Shown: positions 34,492 to 43,664 of the stretch, one piece after another
How positions within the stretch are numbered: position 1 is the stretch's first letter
Layout of the letters: the number at the start of each line of letters is the position of its first letter
Assembly: GCA_017399535.1 (NCBI GenBank)
Contig: JAFQBX010000018.1
Location: 179,346-243,345 of the forward strand
DNA from: Clostridia bacterium
GTDB lineage: Bacteria; Bacillota; Clostridia; Oscillospirales; Acutalibacteraceae
Length of the DNA: 64,000 nucleotides
Direction of reading: 5' to 3'
The notes under the pieces: generated by a model
What the model was told of the DNA's origin: nothing
Seen by the model: the letters and a program-made list of their open reading frames with translations, nothing else
Databases searched by the model: none
Program-made: the position numbers and the translations under genes

Positions 34492-35970
34492 ATGATTTTT
34501 AACATTAACAGTAAAGGTAACACCACCCCCTTTAAACATTATTGGGAAATGTGCGTAGGCAGCTGCCACGCATATACCGCCCTTCGCGAAGATTATCGTC
34601 AACAGCTTAAAAAAGCACACGACGAGCTTGGATTCGAGTACGTTCGTTTCCACGGACTCTTTAACGACGATATGGGTATTTGTAAGAGACGTTGGAACGG
34701 CGAAACAAAGTCGAAATACATATCATACAATTTCGTAAACTCGGATAATATTTTCGAATTCCTGCTTTCAATCGGTATGAAGCCGTTTATCGAGCTTGGT
34801 TTTATGCCCGAAGCACTCGCCTCGGGAACAAAGACCTGCTTCCATTATAAAGGAAACATTACCCTGCCGAGCGATTACGAGGAATGGTACAAGCTCGTAA
34901 AGGCATTCACACAGCATTGTGTTGACCGTTTCGGTCTCGACGAGGTAAAGACATGGTATTTCGAGGTTTGGAACGAGCCCAACCTTGACTTCTTCTTTGA
35001 CGGTACAAAGGAGGACTATTTCGAGCTTTATAAGCATTCGGCGCTTGCTGTAAAAAGCGTAAGCGAAGAGCTCCGTGTAGGCGGTCCTGCTACCTCGGTA
35101 AATGCTTGGGTTCTCGATATGGTCAACTACTGCGAAAGCAATAACGTTCCCCTCGATTTCATTACTACTCACCATTATCCTTCCGACGACCCGCTGTGGA
35201 AGAATCAGGATATGAGCTTGGATGAATTCTGGAAAAAACTCGGTCACCTTATGGGCAAATATGAACGCGGCATTCTCAAAAAGATGACCGCCAGAGCCAG
35301 AGAGGAAGCAGGAAAGTATCCTCTCATGTATACCGAGTGGAACACTTCGGCAATCATCGGCGAAGAACAGCACGATGAAAACTATGCAGCATCCCTCGTT
35401 ACAAAGGCAATTTCGGATAACGATGGCTTGGTTGAGGCATATTCCTACTGGACTTTCACCGATATTTTTGAAGAAAACTGTCAGCTTCAGGGCGAATTCC
35501 ACGGTGGCTTCGGACTCCAAACCTATCACGGAATTAAAAAGCCGGTATATCATTCATTCGAACTCCTTCACTCGCTTGGCACAGAACGTCTCGAAGTTGA
35601 AGGATACAAAGAGGGTGACACGGTAGAAGTTGTCGCTACAAAGGTAGAAAACGGACTTTCGCTCATTGCCTTTAACCACAACGTTCCGACAGGCGAAATC
35701 AAGGCCGAGCCAATCGAAATCAAAATTTCGGGAATTGATAAGCTTACAGATGTTACAGTTCGTAAATCTGACGAGGAGCACGCAAACGCTAAAAACGTGT
35801 GGAAATCTCTCGGTGCTCCCGAATACGTTTACGGCGACACGCTTAAAGAAATCAGCGAAAAAGCCGAGCTCGTTACAGAAAAAGCCGATTGGTCGCTCAA
35901 CGGCGATGTGCTCACAATTTCTGTTACAATGCCCGAACACTCGGTTTACGGATTTGAAGTTAAGTTCTAA
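34492..35970 (+). CDS. Glycoside hydrolase family 39 (beta-xylosidase-like)
   Basis: 492 residues, typical GH39 length. It begins with the family's barrel start (FKHYWEMCVGSCHAYTALRED in pieces WEMCVGS and HAYTALRED) and has VRFHGLFNDDM. The acid/base Glu is in WYFEVWNEPNLDFFF (about 161) and the nucleophile Glu in YTEWNTS (about 281). A C-terminal beta domain follows (about 360-492). No signal peptide, so it likely hydrolyses imported xylo-oligosaccharides. GH39 also includes alpha-iduronidases; xylosidase is favoured by the bacterial context. Codon use is strongly biased, suggesting high expression. Confidence 0.92.
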   Translation: MIFNINSKGNTTPFKHYWEMCVGSCHAYTALREDYRQQLKKAHDELGFEYVRFHGLFNDDMGICKRRWNGETKSKYISYNFVNSDNIFEFLLSIGMKPFIELGFMPEALASGTKTCFHYKGNITLPSDYEEWYKLVKAFTQHCVDRFGLDEVKTWYFEVWNEPNLDFFFDGTKEDYFELYKHSALAVKSVSEELRVGGPATSVNAWVLDMVNYCESNNVPLDFITTHHYPSDDPLWKNQDMSLDEFWKKLGHLMGKYERGILKKMTARAREEAGKYPLMYTEWNTSAIIGEEQHDENYAASLVTKAISDNDGLVEAYSYWTFTDIFEENCQLQGEFHGGFGLQTYHGIKKPVYHSFELLHSLGTERLEVEGYKEGDTVEVVATKVENGLSLIAFNHNVPTGEIKAEPIEIKISGIDKLTDVTVRKSDEEHANAKNVWKSLGAPEYVYGDTLKEISEKAELVTEKADWSLNGDVLTISVTMPEHSVYGFEVKF

Positions 35971-35991
35971 TTTCAATACATAATATTATTT

Positions 35992-36031
35992 ACGGTCTGC
36001 ATTTATTAACTTAAATGCAGACCGTTTTTTA
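35992..36031 (+). terminator. Terminator after the GH39 gene
   Basis: A 13-bp stem (35992-36004 with 36013-36025), 8-base loop, then TTTTTATG. Confidence 0.88.
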
Positions 36032-36110
36032 TGTCAAAAAATATTTCGTCGCATAATCTAATATTGAATGCAATTACGCTGAGCGATAATCGAAAGGCAG
36101 GTATGTTAAT

Positions 36111-36332
36111 GTGGGAAACAATCTCATAATGGTTAGCTCAATCACCCACGCAATTCGTGGACGCGACCTGCTGAAACAAAAAGGTTTTAAGGCGTCCATT
36201 CAAAAAACTCCCGGCGGACTCGATACCGCCGGTTGCGGATACAGTATCTTTGTCGATAAAAATATAGATTCAGCTCAAAAAATAGTTTCGGCGGCAGGGA
36301 TAAAGATACTCGGTATCGCAAAAAGGCAATAA
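36111..36332 (+). CDS. DUF3343 small protein (putative Se/S carrier-like)
   Basis: 73 residues, GTG start with AGGCAGGT upstream; an ATG six codons later is an alternative. The DUF3343 pattern is visible: SSITHAIRGRDLLKQKGF near the start, then the invariant CGYSIFVDK segment with its Cys and the preceding PGGLDTAG. The family is often found beside NifS-like desulfurases and selenium genes, and here a cysteine desulfurase follows by 19 bases. A role as a sulfur or selenium relay is inferred from this context. Confidence 0.8.
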   Translation: MGNNLIMVSSITHAIRGRDLLKQKGFKASIQKTPGGLDTAGCGYSIFVDKNIDSAQKIVSAAGIKILGIAKRQ

Positions 36333-36351
36333 ATTATTCGGAGGCAAAACT

Positions 36352-37503
36352 ATGATATATTTAGACAATGCGGCGACAACCTTTCCAAAGCCACAATCGG
36401 TCATAAAAACGGCGGCAAATTCGCTTAAAACGGCTTCAAATCCGGGCAGAAGCGGACATGACCTGTCTCAAAATACCGCTATCGAAATTTACAAGGTCAG
36501 AGAAAAGGTCAAAAATCTCTTTGGTGCCGATTCGGTCGAAAAGGTTGTATTCACCCTCAACTGCACCCATGCTATCAACTATGTTTTAAAGGGGCTGGTT
36601 AAAAAAGGGGGCCGCATTGTCACCTCCTCGTTCGAGCATAATGCGGTAATGCGTCCTCTCGAAAAATTAAAAAAACAGGGCGTTACCATTGACGTTGCTG
36701 AAGCATATCCCGACGACAGAGAGGCAACAATCCGCTCGTTCGCACGGCTGATAAACACCAACACAAAGCTCGTAATATGCACCGCCGCATCGAATGTAAT
36801 CGGGTTCAAAATGCCGCTCAAAGAAATCGGAGATATGTGCAAACAATTCGGCGCAATATTCGTTGTTGACGGTGCTCAGCTTGCGGGCGTGTGCGACATA
36901 AACGTAAAGGAAAACAACATTGACTATCTATGTATAGCCGCGCACAAGGGTCTTTATGCGCCGATGGGTACGGGAATACTCATTATCAACAACGATGACG
37001 AGCTTGACACCATTATAGAAGGCGGAACAGGTACGGCATCGATTATGCTCGACCAACCGCGTGATTTACCCGAAATGCTCGAAAGCGGAACAGTAAACGT
37101 TTCGGGCATAATGGGAATCGGTGCAGGTATCGACTTTATAAACTCAAAGGGTGTCAACAACATTTATAATCACGAAATGAAGCTGATAAGACGACTATAT
37201 TCAGCTTTACGAAATATCCCCGGTGTAAAAATTTATACGCCAATGCCCGACGAAAACTATGCTCCTGTGCTTTCGTTTAACGTAAGTGGACTGAATAGTG
37301 TGGAAACTGCTTCAATACTCAATAAAATGGGCTTTGCAACGAGAGCAGGTCTTCACTGTGCTCCACTTGCTCACAAGCGGCTCGGCACAATCGAAAGCGG
37401 AACCGTCCGTGTTTGCCCGTCGATATTCACCACAACCGAACAGATTGATAAATTCATAATGGCGGTCAAAAATATTTCGGTAAAAAGAAGAACAGTTTTT
37501 TGA
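36352..37503 (+). CDS. Cysteine desulfurase, CsdB/SufS-like class V aminotransferase
   Basis: 383 residues. It begins MIYLDNAATTFPKP, the class V signature. The PLP-binding Lys is in AAHKGLYAPMGTG (about 199), and the catalytic Cys is in RAGLHCAPLAHKRLGT (about 335). It should remove sulfur (or selenium) from cysteine (selenocysteine) to form a persulfide. It is encoded just after the DUF3343 protein, not in a suf or isc operon, which suggests delivery to a dedicated acceptor rather than general Fe-S assembly. GGAGG lies eight bases before the ATG. Confidence 0.9.
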   Translation: MIYLDNAATTFPKPQSVIKTAANSLKTASNPGRSGHDLSQNTAIEIYKVREKVKNLFGADSVEKVVFTLNCTHAINYVLKGLVKKGGRIVTSSFEHNAVMRPLEKLKKQGVTIDVAEAYPDDREATIRSFARLINTNTKLVICTAASNVIGFKMPLKEIGDMCKQFGAIFVVDGAQLAGVCDINVKENNIDYLCIAAHKGLYAPMGTGILIINNDDELDTIIEGGTGTASIMLDQPRDLPEMLESGTVNVSGIMGIGAGIDFINSKGVNNIYNHEMKLIRRLYSALRNIPGVKIYTPMPDENYAPVLSFNVSGLNSVETASILNKMGFATRAGLHCAPLAHKRLGTIESGTVRVCPSIFTTTEQIDKFIMAVKNISVKRRTVF

Positions 37504-37510
37504 AAAAGAC

Positions 37511-37539
37511 TTGAAAAATAAAGAAAAAGGTGTTAAAAT
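37511..37539 (+). promoter_or_regulatory. Sigma-A promoter of the pheST T-box unit
   Basis: TTGAAA (37511-37516), 17-base spacer, TAAAAT (37534-37539). Confidence 0.75.
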
Positions 37540-37545
37540 ATCTAT

Positions 37546-37818
37546 ATTAACGCTGTGACGAAGAAAAGTAGTTGAAATTATTGATATTCAGAGATTGTGT
37601 GTCACCGGCTGAAAGCACACATATACCGATATTCAGCGAAGTTCACTTCCGAGCGGTACGGCTTAAATCGAGAGTAGGTCGTAACGGAGAATGACACCGT
37701 TATCAAGTCATGTCGAGTGACCGCTTGATTATTTTTCGAGTCGGTTATTAGGGTGGTACCGCGGAATATAGTTATTTCGTCCCTTGTTCCTATTATGGAG
37801 CAAGGGGCTTTTTTTATG
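37546..37818 (+). promoter_or_regulatory. T-box leader (Phe) of pheS-pheT
   Basis: About 270 bases with the T-box order: a stem I region with the AGTAGG-type and GAAGTTCACTTCC segment that offers TTC (Phe) as specifier, then the conserved AGGGTGGTACCGCGG at 37750-37764, then an intrinsic terminator (CCCTTGTTC with GAGCAAGGG, 37780-37818, and a T7 tract). Uncharged tRNA-Phe should favour the antiterminator. Specifier assignment rests on position and the downstream genes. Confidence 0.92.
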
Positions 37819-37843
37819 TTTAATAATCTAATGAGGTGATAAT

Positions 37844-38863
37844 ATGAAAGAACAGATTAAGCAAATTCGCCAGGTTGCCGAAGAAGCAATCGCAGCTGCT
37901 CAATCAGAACAGGAAATCGAAGCATTACGCATTCGTTTTCTCGGAAAAAAGGGTGAACTCACCGCTATTTTAAAGCAAATGGGCGGCGTTTCTCCCGAAG
38001 AAAGACCGATTATCGGTCAGCTCGCTAACGAGGTCAGAAGCTACATAGAGGAGCAGATTTCGACCATCAGCGCAAGTTTAAAGGCGCAGTCGGCTGCTAA
38101 AAAGCTCGAAAGCGAAAAAATTGACGTTACCATTCCCGGACGAGCCACTACCCTCGGTCAAAAGCATCCGCTTAATATCGTACTTGACGAAATCAAAGAA
38201 ATATTCTTGGGTATGGGCTTTGACGTTGCCGAAGGTCCCGAGGTTGAGCTCGATTACTACAACTTTGAAGCACTCAACATCCCGAAGGACCACCCTGCCA
38301 GAGATACTCAGGATACATTCTATATCACCGAAAATATACTTCTCCGCACCCAGACATCTCCCGTACAGGTTCGCGTTATGGAAAAGCAAAAGCCGCCCAT
38401 CCGCGTAATTTCTCCGGGACGAGTTTATCGTTCGGACGCCGTTGACGCTACCCACTCACCCGTTTTCCATCAGATTGAGGGACTCGTTGTGGACAAGGGT
38501 ATCACAATGGGCGACCTTAAAGGCACGTTAGAGGATTTTGCAAAGCGTCTCTACGGTGACGATTCGGTATTCCGTTTCCGTCCCCACCACTTCCCCTTTA
38601 CCGAGCCGTCGGCAGAAATGGACACAATGTGCTTCAACTGTCAGGGCAAGGGTTGCCGCTTGTGCAAAGGCGAAGGTTGGATTGAAATTCTCGGTTGCGG
38701 AATGGTTCATCCGAAGGTGCTCGCAAATTGCGGCATCGACCCCGAGGAATACAGCGGTTTCGCCTTTGGTCTCGGTTTAGAGCGTATCGTTATGCGACGC
38801 TTTGGTATCGATGATATGCGCTTATTGTTCGAAAATGACATTAGATTTTTAAATCAGTTTTAA
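37844..38863 (+). CDS. pheS: Phenylalanyl-tRNA synthetase alpha subunit
   Basis: 339 residues, full length. An N-terminal coiled coil (about 1-85) is followed by the class II catalytic core. Motif 2 is [24 protein letters not shown] in pieces [10 protein letters not shown] and [11 protein letters not shown]; motif 3 is [17 protein letters not shown]. The subunit charges tRNA-Phe together with PheT. The ribosome binding site is AATGAGGTGAT. It is under T-box control. Confidence 0.98.
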   Translation: MKEQIKQIRQVAEEAIAAAQSEQEIEALRIRFLGKKGELTAILKQMGGVSPEERPIIGQLANEVRSYIEEQISTISASLKAQSAAKKLESEKIDVTIPGRATTLGQKHPLNIVLDEIKEIFLGMGFDVAEGPEVELDYYNFEALNIPKDHPARDTQDTFYITENILLRTQTSPVQVRVMEKQKPPIRVISPGRVYRSDAVDATHSPVFHQIEGLVVDKGITMGDLKGTLEDFAKRLYGDDSVFRFRPHHFPFTEPSAEMDTMCFNCQGKGCRLCKGEGWIEILGCGMVHPKVLANCGIDPEEYSGFAFGLGLERIVMRRFGIDDMRLLFENDIRFLNQF

Positions 38864-38878
38864 GGAGGTGCTTTGATT

Positions 38879-41245
38879 ATGAATCTTTCAATGAGATGGT
38901 TAAAAGAATTTGTTAACGTTGACGTCAATCCCCACGATTACAGCGAAGCGCTCACTATGAGCGGTTCAAAGGTTGAGGGTTACTCGGTCGAGGCCGAGGA
39001 AATCACCGGCGTAAAGGTCGGTCGCGTATTATCAATCGAAAAGCACCCCGACGCAGACAAGCTTGTCGTTTGTCAGCTCGATATGGGCAACGAGCAGATT
39101 CAGATTGTAACAGGTGCATCAAATCTCACTGTCGGCGACCTTGTACCCGTTGCTACCGATGGTGCTTGCCTCCCCAATGACGTAAAGATTAAAAAAGGTA
39201 AGCTCCGCGGCGTAGTTAGTCAGGGTATGATGTGCTCGATTGCCGAGCTTGGTGTTACCCTTGGTGACTTCCCCTACGCTATTGAGGACGGAATTTTCGT
39301 ATTGCAGGAGGATTGCAAGCCAGGTGACGACGTAAAGGAAGCAATCGGTCTCAATGACACCGTTGTTGAATTCGAAATCACCTCAAACCGTCCCGACTGC
39401 CTTTCTGTAATCGGGCTCGCTCGCGAAACTGCCGTTACACTTGATAAGCCGTTTAACGAGCATACACCCGTTGTTACCGAAGGTGACGGAAACATAAACG
39501 ACCTTCTCGATGTAAAAATTGAAACTCCCCTTTGCAAACGATATATGGCAAGGGTTGTTAAAAACATCAAGGTTGAGCCCTCTCCGCGTTGGCTGAGAGA
39601 ACGTCTCAGAGCAAGTGGCGTCAGACCGATTTCGAACATAGTTGACATTACAAACTATGTCATGCTCGAATACGGTCAGCCAATGCACGCATTCGACCAC
39701 AGATTCGTTGACGGCGGCAAAATTGTCGTTCGTCAGGCAAATAACGGCGAAAAAATCACAACACTCGACGGAGCTGAACGCGAGCTTAACGAAAATATGA
39801 TGATTATCGCTGATAGCAAAAAGCCGATTGCTGTTGCAGGCGTTATGGGCGGCGAATTCAGCGGAATCATGGAAGACACCGATACAATCGTATTTGAATC
39901 GGCTTGTTTCGACGGCGCTTCTGTCAGAACTACTGCAAAAGCATTAGGCATGAGAACAGACGCTTCTTCGCGTTATGAAAAGGGACTTCCTGCCGAACTC
40001 TGCGAAGCTGCACTCGATCGCGCTTGTGAGCTTATTACCATGCTTGGCGCAGGTGAGGTTGTCGGCGGATATATCGACTGCGGCGACTATGATAAAGAGC
40101 CGAAGACAGTTAAATTTGAGCCCGAATGGACAAACAAGTTCCTAGGCACAAATATCGAAAAGTCGGAAATGATTTCAATTCTCGAGCGTCTCGGTTTCAC
40201 AGTTGACGGCGATATTATTACGGTTCCTTATTACCGAATCGACATCGAGCACAAGGCAGATATTGCCGAAGAAATTGCTCGTATCTATGGCTATAACAAT
40301 ATTGAAGATACAGGTATCCGCGGCTGTGCAAACGGCAAGGTTACCGAAAGCCAGAAATTTGAGCGCAATATCAACAATTCGATGCTTTCACTCGGATATT
40401 CACAAATCAACACATATTCCTATATCAGCCCTAAGGAATATGATATGATAAATATGCCGAATGACGAACAAATGAGAAAATCGGTAAAGATTATGAATCC
40501 GCTTGGCGAGGACACCTCTCTCATGCGTAATACCACTTTACCGAGCATTATGCGTATTCTCTCGCTCAATTATAAGAACAGAAACGCTGATGCACGACTT
40601 TACGAAATCGCAACCGAATATATCCCTCTCGGCGAAAATGAGCTTCCGATTGAACGCAAGGTGCTGACGGTCGGCGCTTACGGAAAGCTCGATTTCTATG
40701 ACATTAAAGGCGTTGTTGAGGAAACACTCAGAAAGATGAATATAAAGGAATGGGACATCATTGCTACCGATAAGGAATACGCCTTCCATCCGGGCAGAAC
40801 GGCTCTTTTGACCATTGATGGAAAGAAACTCGGCGTTATCGGTCAGATTCATCCGTCTGTTTGCGCTAACTACGACATTGATGACGAAGTTTACGTTGCT
40901 ATGATTGACTTTAACACAATGTACGAGAATCAAAATGACGAGCGAACATACCACAGCTTACCGAGATTCCCGTCGGTAACCCGCGACCTCGCTATCCTTT
41001 GTGATATTGATTTGCCCGTTCTTTCACTCAAAAAGGCGATTATTAGTGGCGCAGGTCCCCTGCTCGAAAAGGTTGAGTTGTTTGACATCTTCACAGGTGA
41101 ACAAATTGAAAAGGGTAAAAAGAGCGTTGCTTATTCGTTGACTCTCCGTTCTGACAGCGGCACCCTCAACGAAAAGCAGAGCGACAAGGTTATTACAAAA
41201 ATTATTGCCGAGGTTGAAAAGCTCGGTGCTACATTAAGGTCATAA
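38879..41245 (+). CDS. pheT: Phenylalanyl-tRNA synthetase beta subunit
   Basis: 788 residues from ATG 38879 (AAGGAGGTG eight bases before); an in-frame TTG at 38873 is too close to that site. The domains are in the normal order: tRNA-binding OB domain (about 40-150, with HPDADKLVVCQ), B3/B4 editing domain (about 210-385), B5 (about 400-470), catalytic-like core, and the C-terminal FDX-ACB anticodon-binding domain (about 695-788, FPSVTRDLAI). Its ribosome binding site overlaps the pheS stop. Confidence 0.98.
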   Translation: MNLSMRWLKEFVNVDVNPHDYSEALTMSGSKVEGYSVEAEEITGVKVGRVLSIEKHPDADKLVVCQLDMGNEQIQIVTGASNLTVGDLVPVATDGACLPNDVKIKKGKLRGVVSQGMMCSIAELGVTLGDFPYAIEDGIFVLQEDCKPGDDVKEAIGLNDTVVEFEITSNRPDCLSVIGLARETAVTLDKPFNEHTPVVTEGDGNINDLLDVKIETPLCKRYMARVVKNIKVEPSPRWLRERLRASGVRPISNIVDITNYVMLEYGQPMHAFDHRFVDGGKIVVRQANNGEKITTLDGAERELNENMMIIADSKKPIAVAGVMGGEFSGIMEDTDTIVFESACFDGASVRTTAKALGMRTDASSRYEKGLPAELCEAALDRACELITMLGAGEVVGGYIDCGDYDKEPKTVKFEPEWTNKFLGTNIEKSEMISILERLGFTVDGDIITVPYYRIDIEHKADIAEEIARIYGYNNIEDTGIRGCANGKVTESQKFERNINNSMLSLGYSQINTYSYISPKEYDMINMPNDEQMRKSVKIMNPLGEDTSLMRNTTLPSIMRILSLNYKNRNADARLYEIATEYIPLGENELPIERKVLTVGAYGKLDFYDIKGVVEETLRKMNIKEWDIIATDKEYAFHPGRTALLTIDGKKLGVIGQIHPSVCANYDIDDEVYVAMIDFNTMYENQNDERTYHSLPRFPSVTRDLAILCDIDLPVLSLKKAIISGAGPLLEKVELFDIFTGEQIEKGKKSVAYSLTLRSDSGTLNEKQSDKVITKIIAEVEKLGATLRS

Positions 41246-41255
41246 GGAGTACAAA

Positions 41256-43571
41256 ATGAGCAAATTTGGTTCGTTTATTAACGGCGGCAAGGAATATCGC
41301 ATCCACGATTATAATCTCAAACGCCCGTTACTCAACTATTTATGGAATGAAAAAATGCTCGCCGGGGTTAACAACCTCGGCGGCGGCATTGGCTCATACG
41401 GCGGCAGAACGCTCGCCTATATCAGCACCGAACACGCCAGTCGCACCTCGGTTATTCGCGACGGAAACCGCTATTTTTACATTCGCAACGAGGAAACAGG
41501 CGAAATTTTTAACCCAGGATATTATCCGATGTGCACCGAAATCACCGATTATAGTTGTGTTCACGGACTCGGCTACTCGGTTATTTCGGGTGAATGCTTT
41601 GGAATAAAAGCAACCGCTCGAGTTTTTATTAACAAGACCGAACCCTGCGAAATTTGGACCCTCACCCTCGAAAACATGAGTGATAAGACGGTCAAGTTCA
41701 AGGTGTTCTCTCTCGTTGACTTTTTGCTTGAAGGTTATCAGCGTTATTCCGACTACAACTCGTACGTTCATGGTCATTTTGATAGCGAGGACAACGTTGT
41801 CCTCTGCATGAACGAGGCGATGGAAAGACCGCATAAATGGTTCAACGGATTCATTTCGTCGGACAAAAAGCCGAGCGGATTTGACACCTCAAAAAAGGCG
41901 GTTTTCGGTCCTTTCGGTAATGTGAACTGCCCGAAGGTTATCGTTGATGGCAAGTGTACCAACAGCTTGTCAGCTTGTGAACAGATGACAGGCGTATTGG
42001 AGCACACCTTTGAGCTGGCGGCAGGCGAAACCGACACGCTCAATATCTTAATCGGCTGCGTTGACGGAATGGAAAGCGCAAAGGCAATTTCTAAGAAGCT
42101 TTTTGCCGAGGGCAAAATTGACGCTGATTTTGATAATCTCATTGCCGAAAAGGACGAGGTTATGAAGTCAATCACCGTCAGCACTCCCGAGGAAAAAATC
42201 AATAATTTCACTAATCTGTGGATAAAGCAGCAGGTTCAGCTTTGCGCCGAGGCGGGTCGCGATACAGGAAAGGGTTTCCGCGACCAGCTCCAGGACGCTT
42301 GGGCAATTTGCGCATTTAACAGCGAGCTTGGTAAGGAAAAGATACTCGAAACACTCGAATACGAATATCCCGACGGACGTTGTGTTCGTGGCTGGTTGCC
42401 GCTTGATCACCACGTTTATTCCGACGGAATGACCTGGATTGCACCGACTGTAAACGCGTATATTAAGGAAACAGGTGACAGTTCAATACTCGATGATGAG
42501 GTAAAATATCTCTTGTCCGAGGAAAAAGGCACCGTTTGGGACCACATTCTCCGCGCGGTAAGATACAGTGCAAACGACCTCGGTGACGACGGGCTAGTTC
42601 ACTCGCTCGACGGTGACTGGAACGATTCGCTGAATATGACCGGTCTCGAAGGCAAGGGTGAAAGTGTATGGACCTCGATTGCCCTCGTTTACGCACTCAA
42701 AAACGTTGAAGAAATGGCGGCACGATTCGGAAAAGACGACGATATTATCGAGGAAATGAAGAAATATCGCGAAACCCTCACCGAAAATATTAACAAGAAT
42801 GCTTGGGACGGCGAATGGTTCCTCGCCGCTATAAACGACCTCGGCGAAAAGGTCGGTTCACACGAGGAAACTGAGGGTAAAATCTATCTCAATTCACAGA
42901 CATGGGCTGTACTCGCTCAGGTTGCGCCGAGAGAACGACTCGAACAGGCAATGGCAAGCGTCGAGAAATATCTTGATTCCGATTACGGTCCCCTCACCCT
43001 CTACCCCGCTTACAAGCATTTTAACAATCATATTGGACGACTGACAAGCTTTGTACCGGGAATTTGGGAAAATGGTACGCCCTACTGTCACGGCGGCTCG
43101 TTTAAGGTTGTTGCCGACTGTATAATGGGTAACGGTGATAAGGCATACGAAACCATTATGAAAATTTATCCCGACAGCGTAACCAATCCGTCAGAGCATT
43201 CGGGATGCGAACCTTATGCGCTTACGAATATGTATTTCGGTCCCGAAAATCCGAGAAAGGGCGAAACACTTTTTGCCTGGGTAACGGGTACTGCCGGATG
43301 GATGTTTAGAGCGGTCACTCAGTACATACTTGGATTTATGCCGAATTATGATACAATCGAGCTTGACCCCTGTATTCCGTCAAGCTGGGATAAATGCGAA
43401 ATGTCACGCAAATTCAGAGGCGATAACTATATCATTCATATTCTTAACCCCAACGGTCTGCAAAAAGGATATAAGACAATGACTGTTGACGGCGTAAAAT
43501 ATGAACAAAACTCACTTCCGATTTTCGCCGACGGAAAAGAGCACGTTATCAAAATTACACTCGGTGAATAA
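41256..43571 (+). CDS. Glycoside phosphorylase family GH94 (cellobiose phosphorylase-like)
   Basis: 771 residues. The N-terminal beta-sandwich (about 1-270) is followed by a helical linker and an (alpha/alpha)6 barrel. Barrel hallmarks are GKGFRDQLQDAWA, WLPLDHHVYSDG, the catalytic acid Asp in DGDWNDSLN (about 454), and PYCHGGSFKVVADC and TGTAGWMFRA later. It would use phosphate to cleave a beta-linked disaccharide into a sugar-1-phosphate and a sugar. Cellobiose is the commonest GH94 substrate, but chitobiose, laminaribiose and cellobionate enzymes share these motifs. It starts 10 bases after pheT with AAGGAG and no terminator between, so it is probably on the T-box transcript. Confidence 0.9.
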   Translation: MSKFGSFINGGKEYRIHDYNLKRPLLNYLWNEKMLAGVNNLGGGIGSYGGRTLAYISTEHASRTSVIRDGNRYFYIRNEETGEIFNPGYYPMCTEITDYSCVHGLGYSVISGECFGIKATARVFINKTEPCEIWTLTLENMSDKTVKFKVFSLVDFLLEGYQRYSDYNSYVHGHFDSEDNVVLCMNEAMERPHKWFNGFISSDKKPSGFDTSKKAVFGPFGNVNCPKVIVDGKCTNSLSACEQMTGVLEHTFELAAGETDTLNILIGCVDGMESAKAISKKLFAEGKIDADFDNLIAEKDEVMKSITVSTPEEKINNFTNLWIKQQVQLCAEAGRDTGKGFRDQLQDAWAICAFNSELGKEKILETLEYEYPDGRCVRGWLPLDHHVYSDGMTWIAPTVNAYIKETGDSSILDDEVKYLLSEEKGTVWDHILRAVRYSANDLGDDGLVHSLDGDWNDSLNMTGLEGKGESVWTSIALVYALKNVEEMAARFGKDDDIIEEMKKYRETLTENINKNAWDGEWFLAAINDLGEKVGSHEETEGKIYLNSQTWAVLAQVAPRERLEQAMASVEKYLDSDYGPLTLYPAYKHFNNHIGRLTSFVPGIWENGTPYCHGGSFKVVADCIMGNGDKAYETIMKIYPDSVTNPSEHSGCEPYALTNMYFGPENPRKGETLFAWVTGTAGWMFRAVTQYILGFMPNYDTIELDPCIPSSWDKCEMSRKFRGDNYIIHILNPNGLQKGYKTMTVDGVKYEQNSLPIFADGKEHVIKITLGE

Positions 43572-43593
43572 AAAGTTGTATTGTTAGGAATAG

Positions 43594-43631
43594 AAAAAAG
43601 ATGCACGAAATTTCGTGCATCTTTTTTGTCT
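43594..43631. terminator. Bidirectional terminator after the GH94 gene
   Basis: A perfect 17-bp palindrome (43594-43627) with A and T tracts at either end, between convergent genes. Confidence 0.88.
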
Positions 43632-43664
43632 TACATTATAACAATCGAAACTTTTAAATAATCA

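Noticed and set aside
34768..35553. 261-codon minus-strand ORF antisense to the GH39 gene
   Set aside because: It arises from the strong codon bias of the GH39 gene; the sense protein has intact catalytic motifs.
37546..37818. Small protein gene in the T-box leader
   Set aside because: No credible start with ribosome binding site; the conserved T-box sequence and terminator explain the region.
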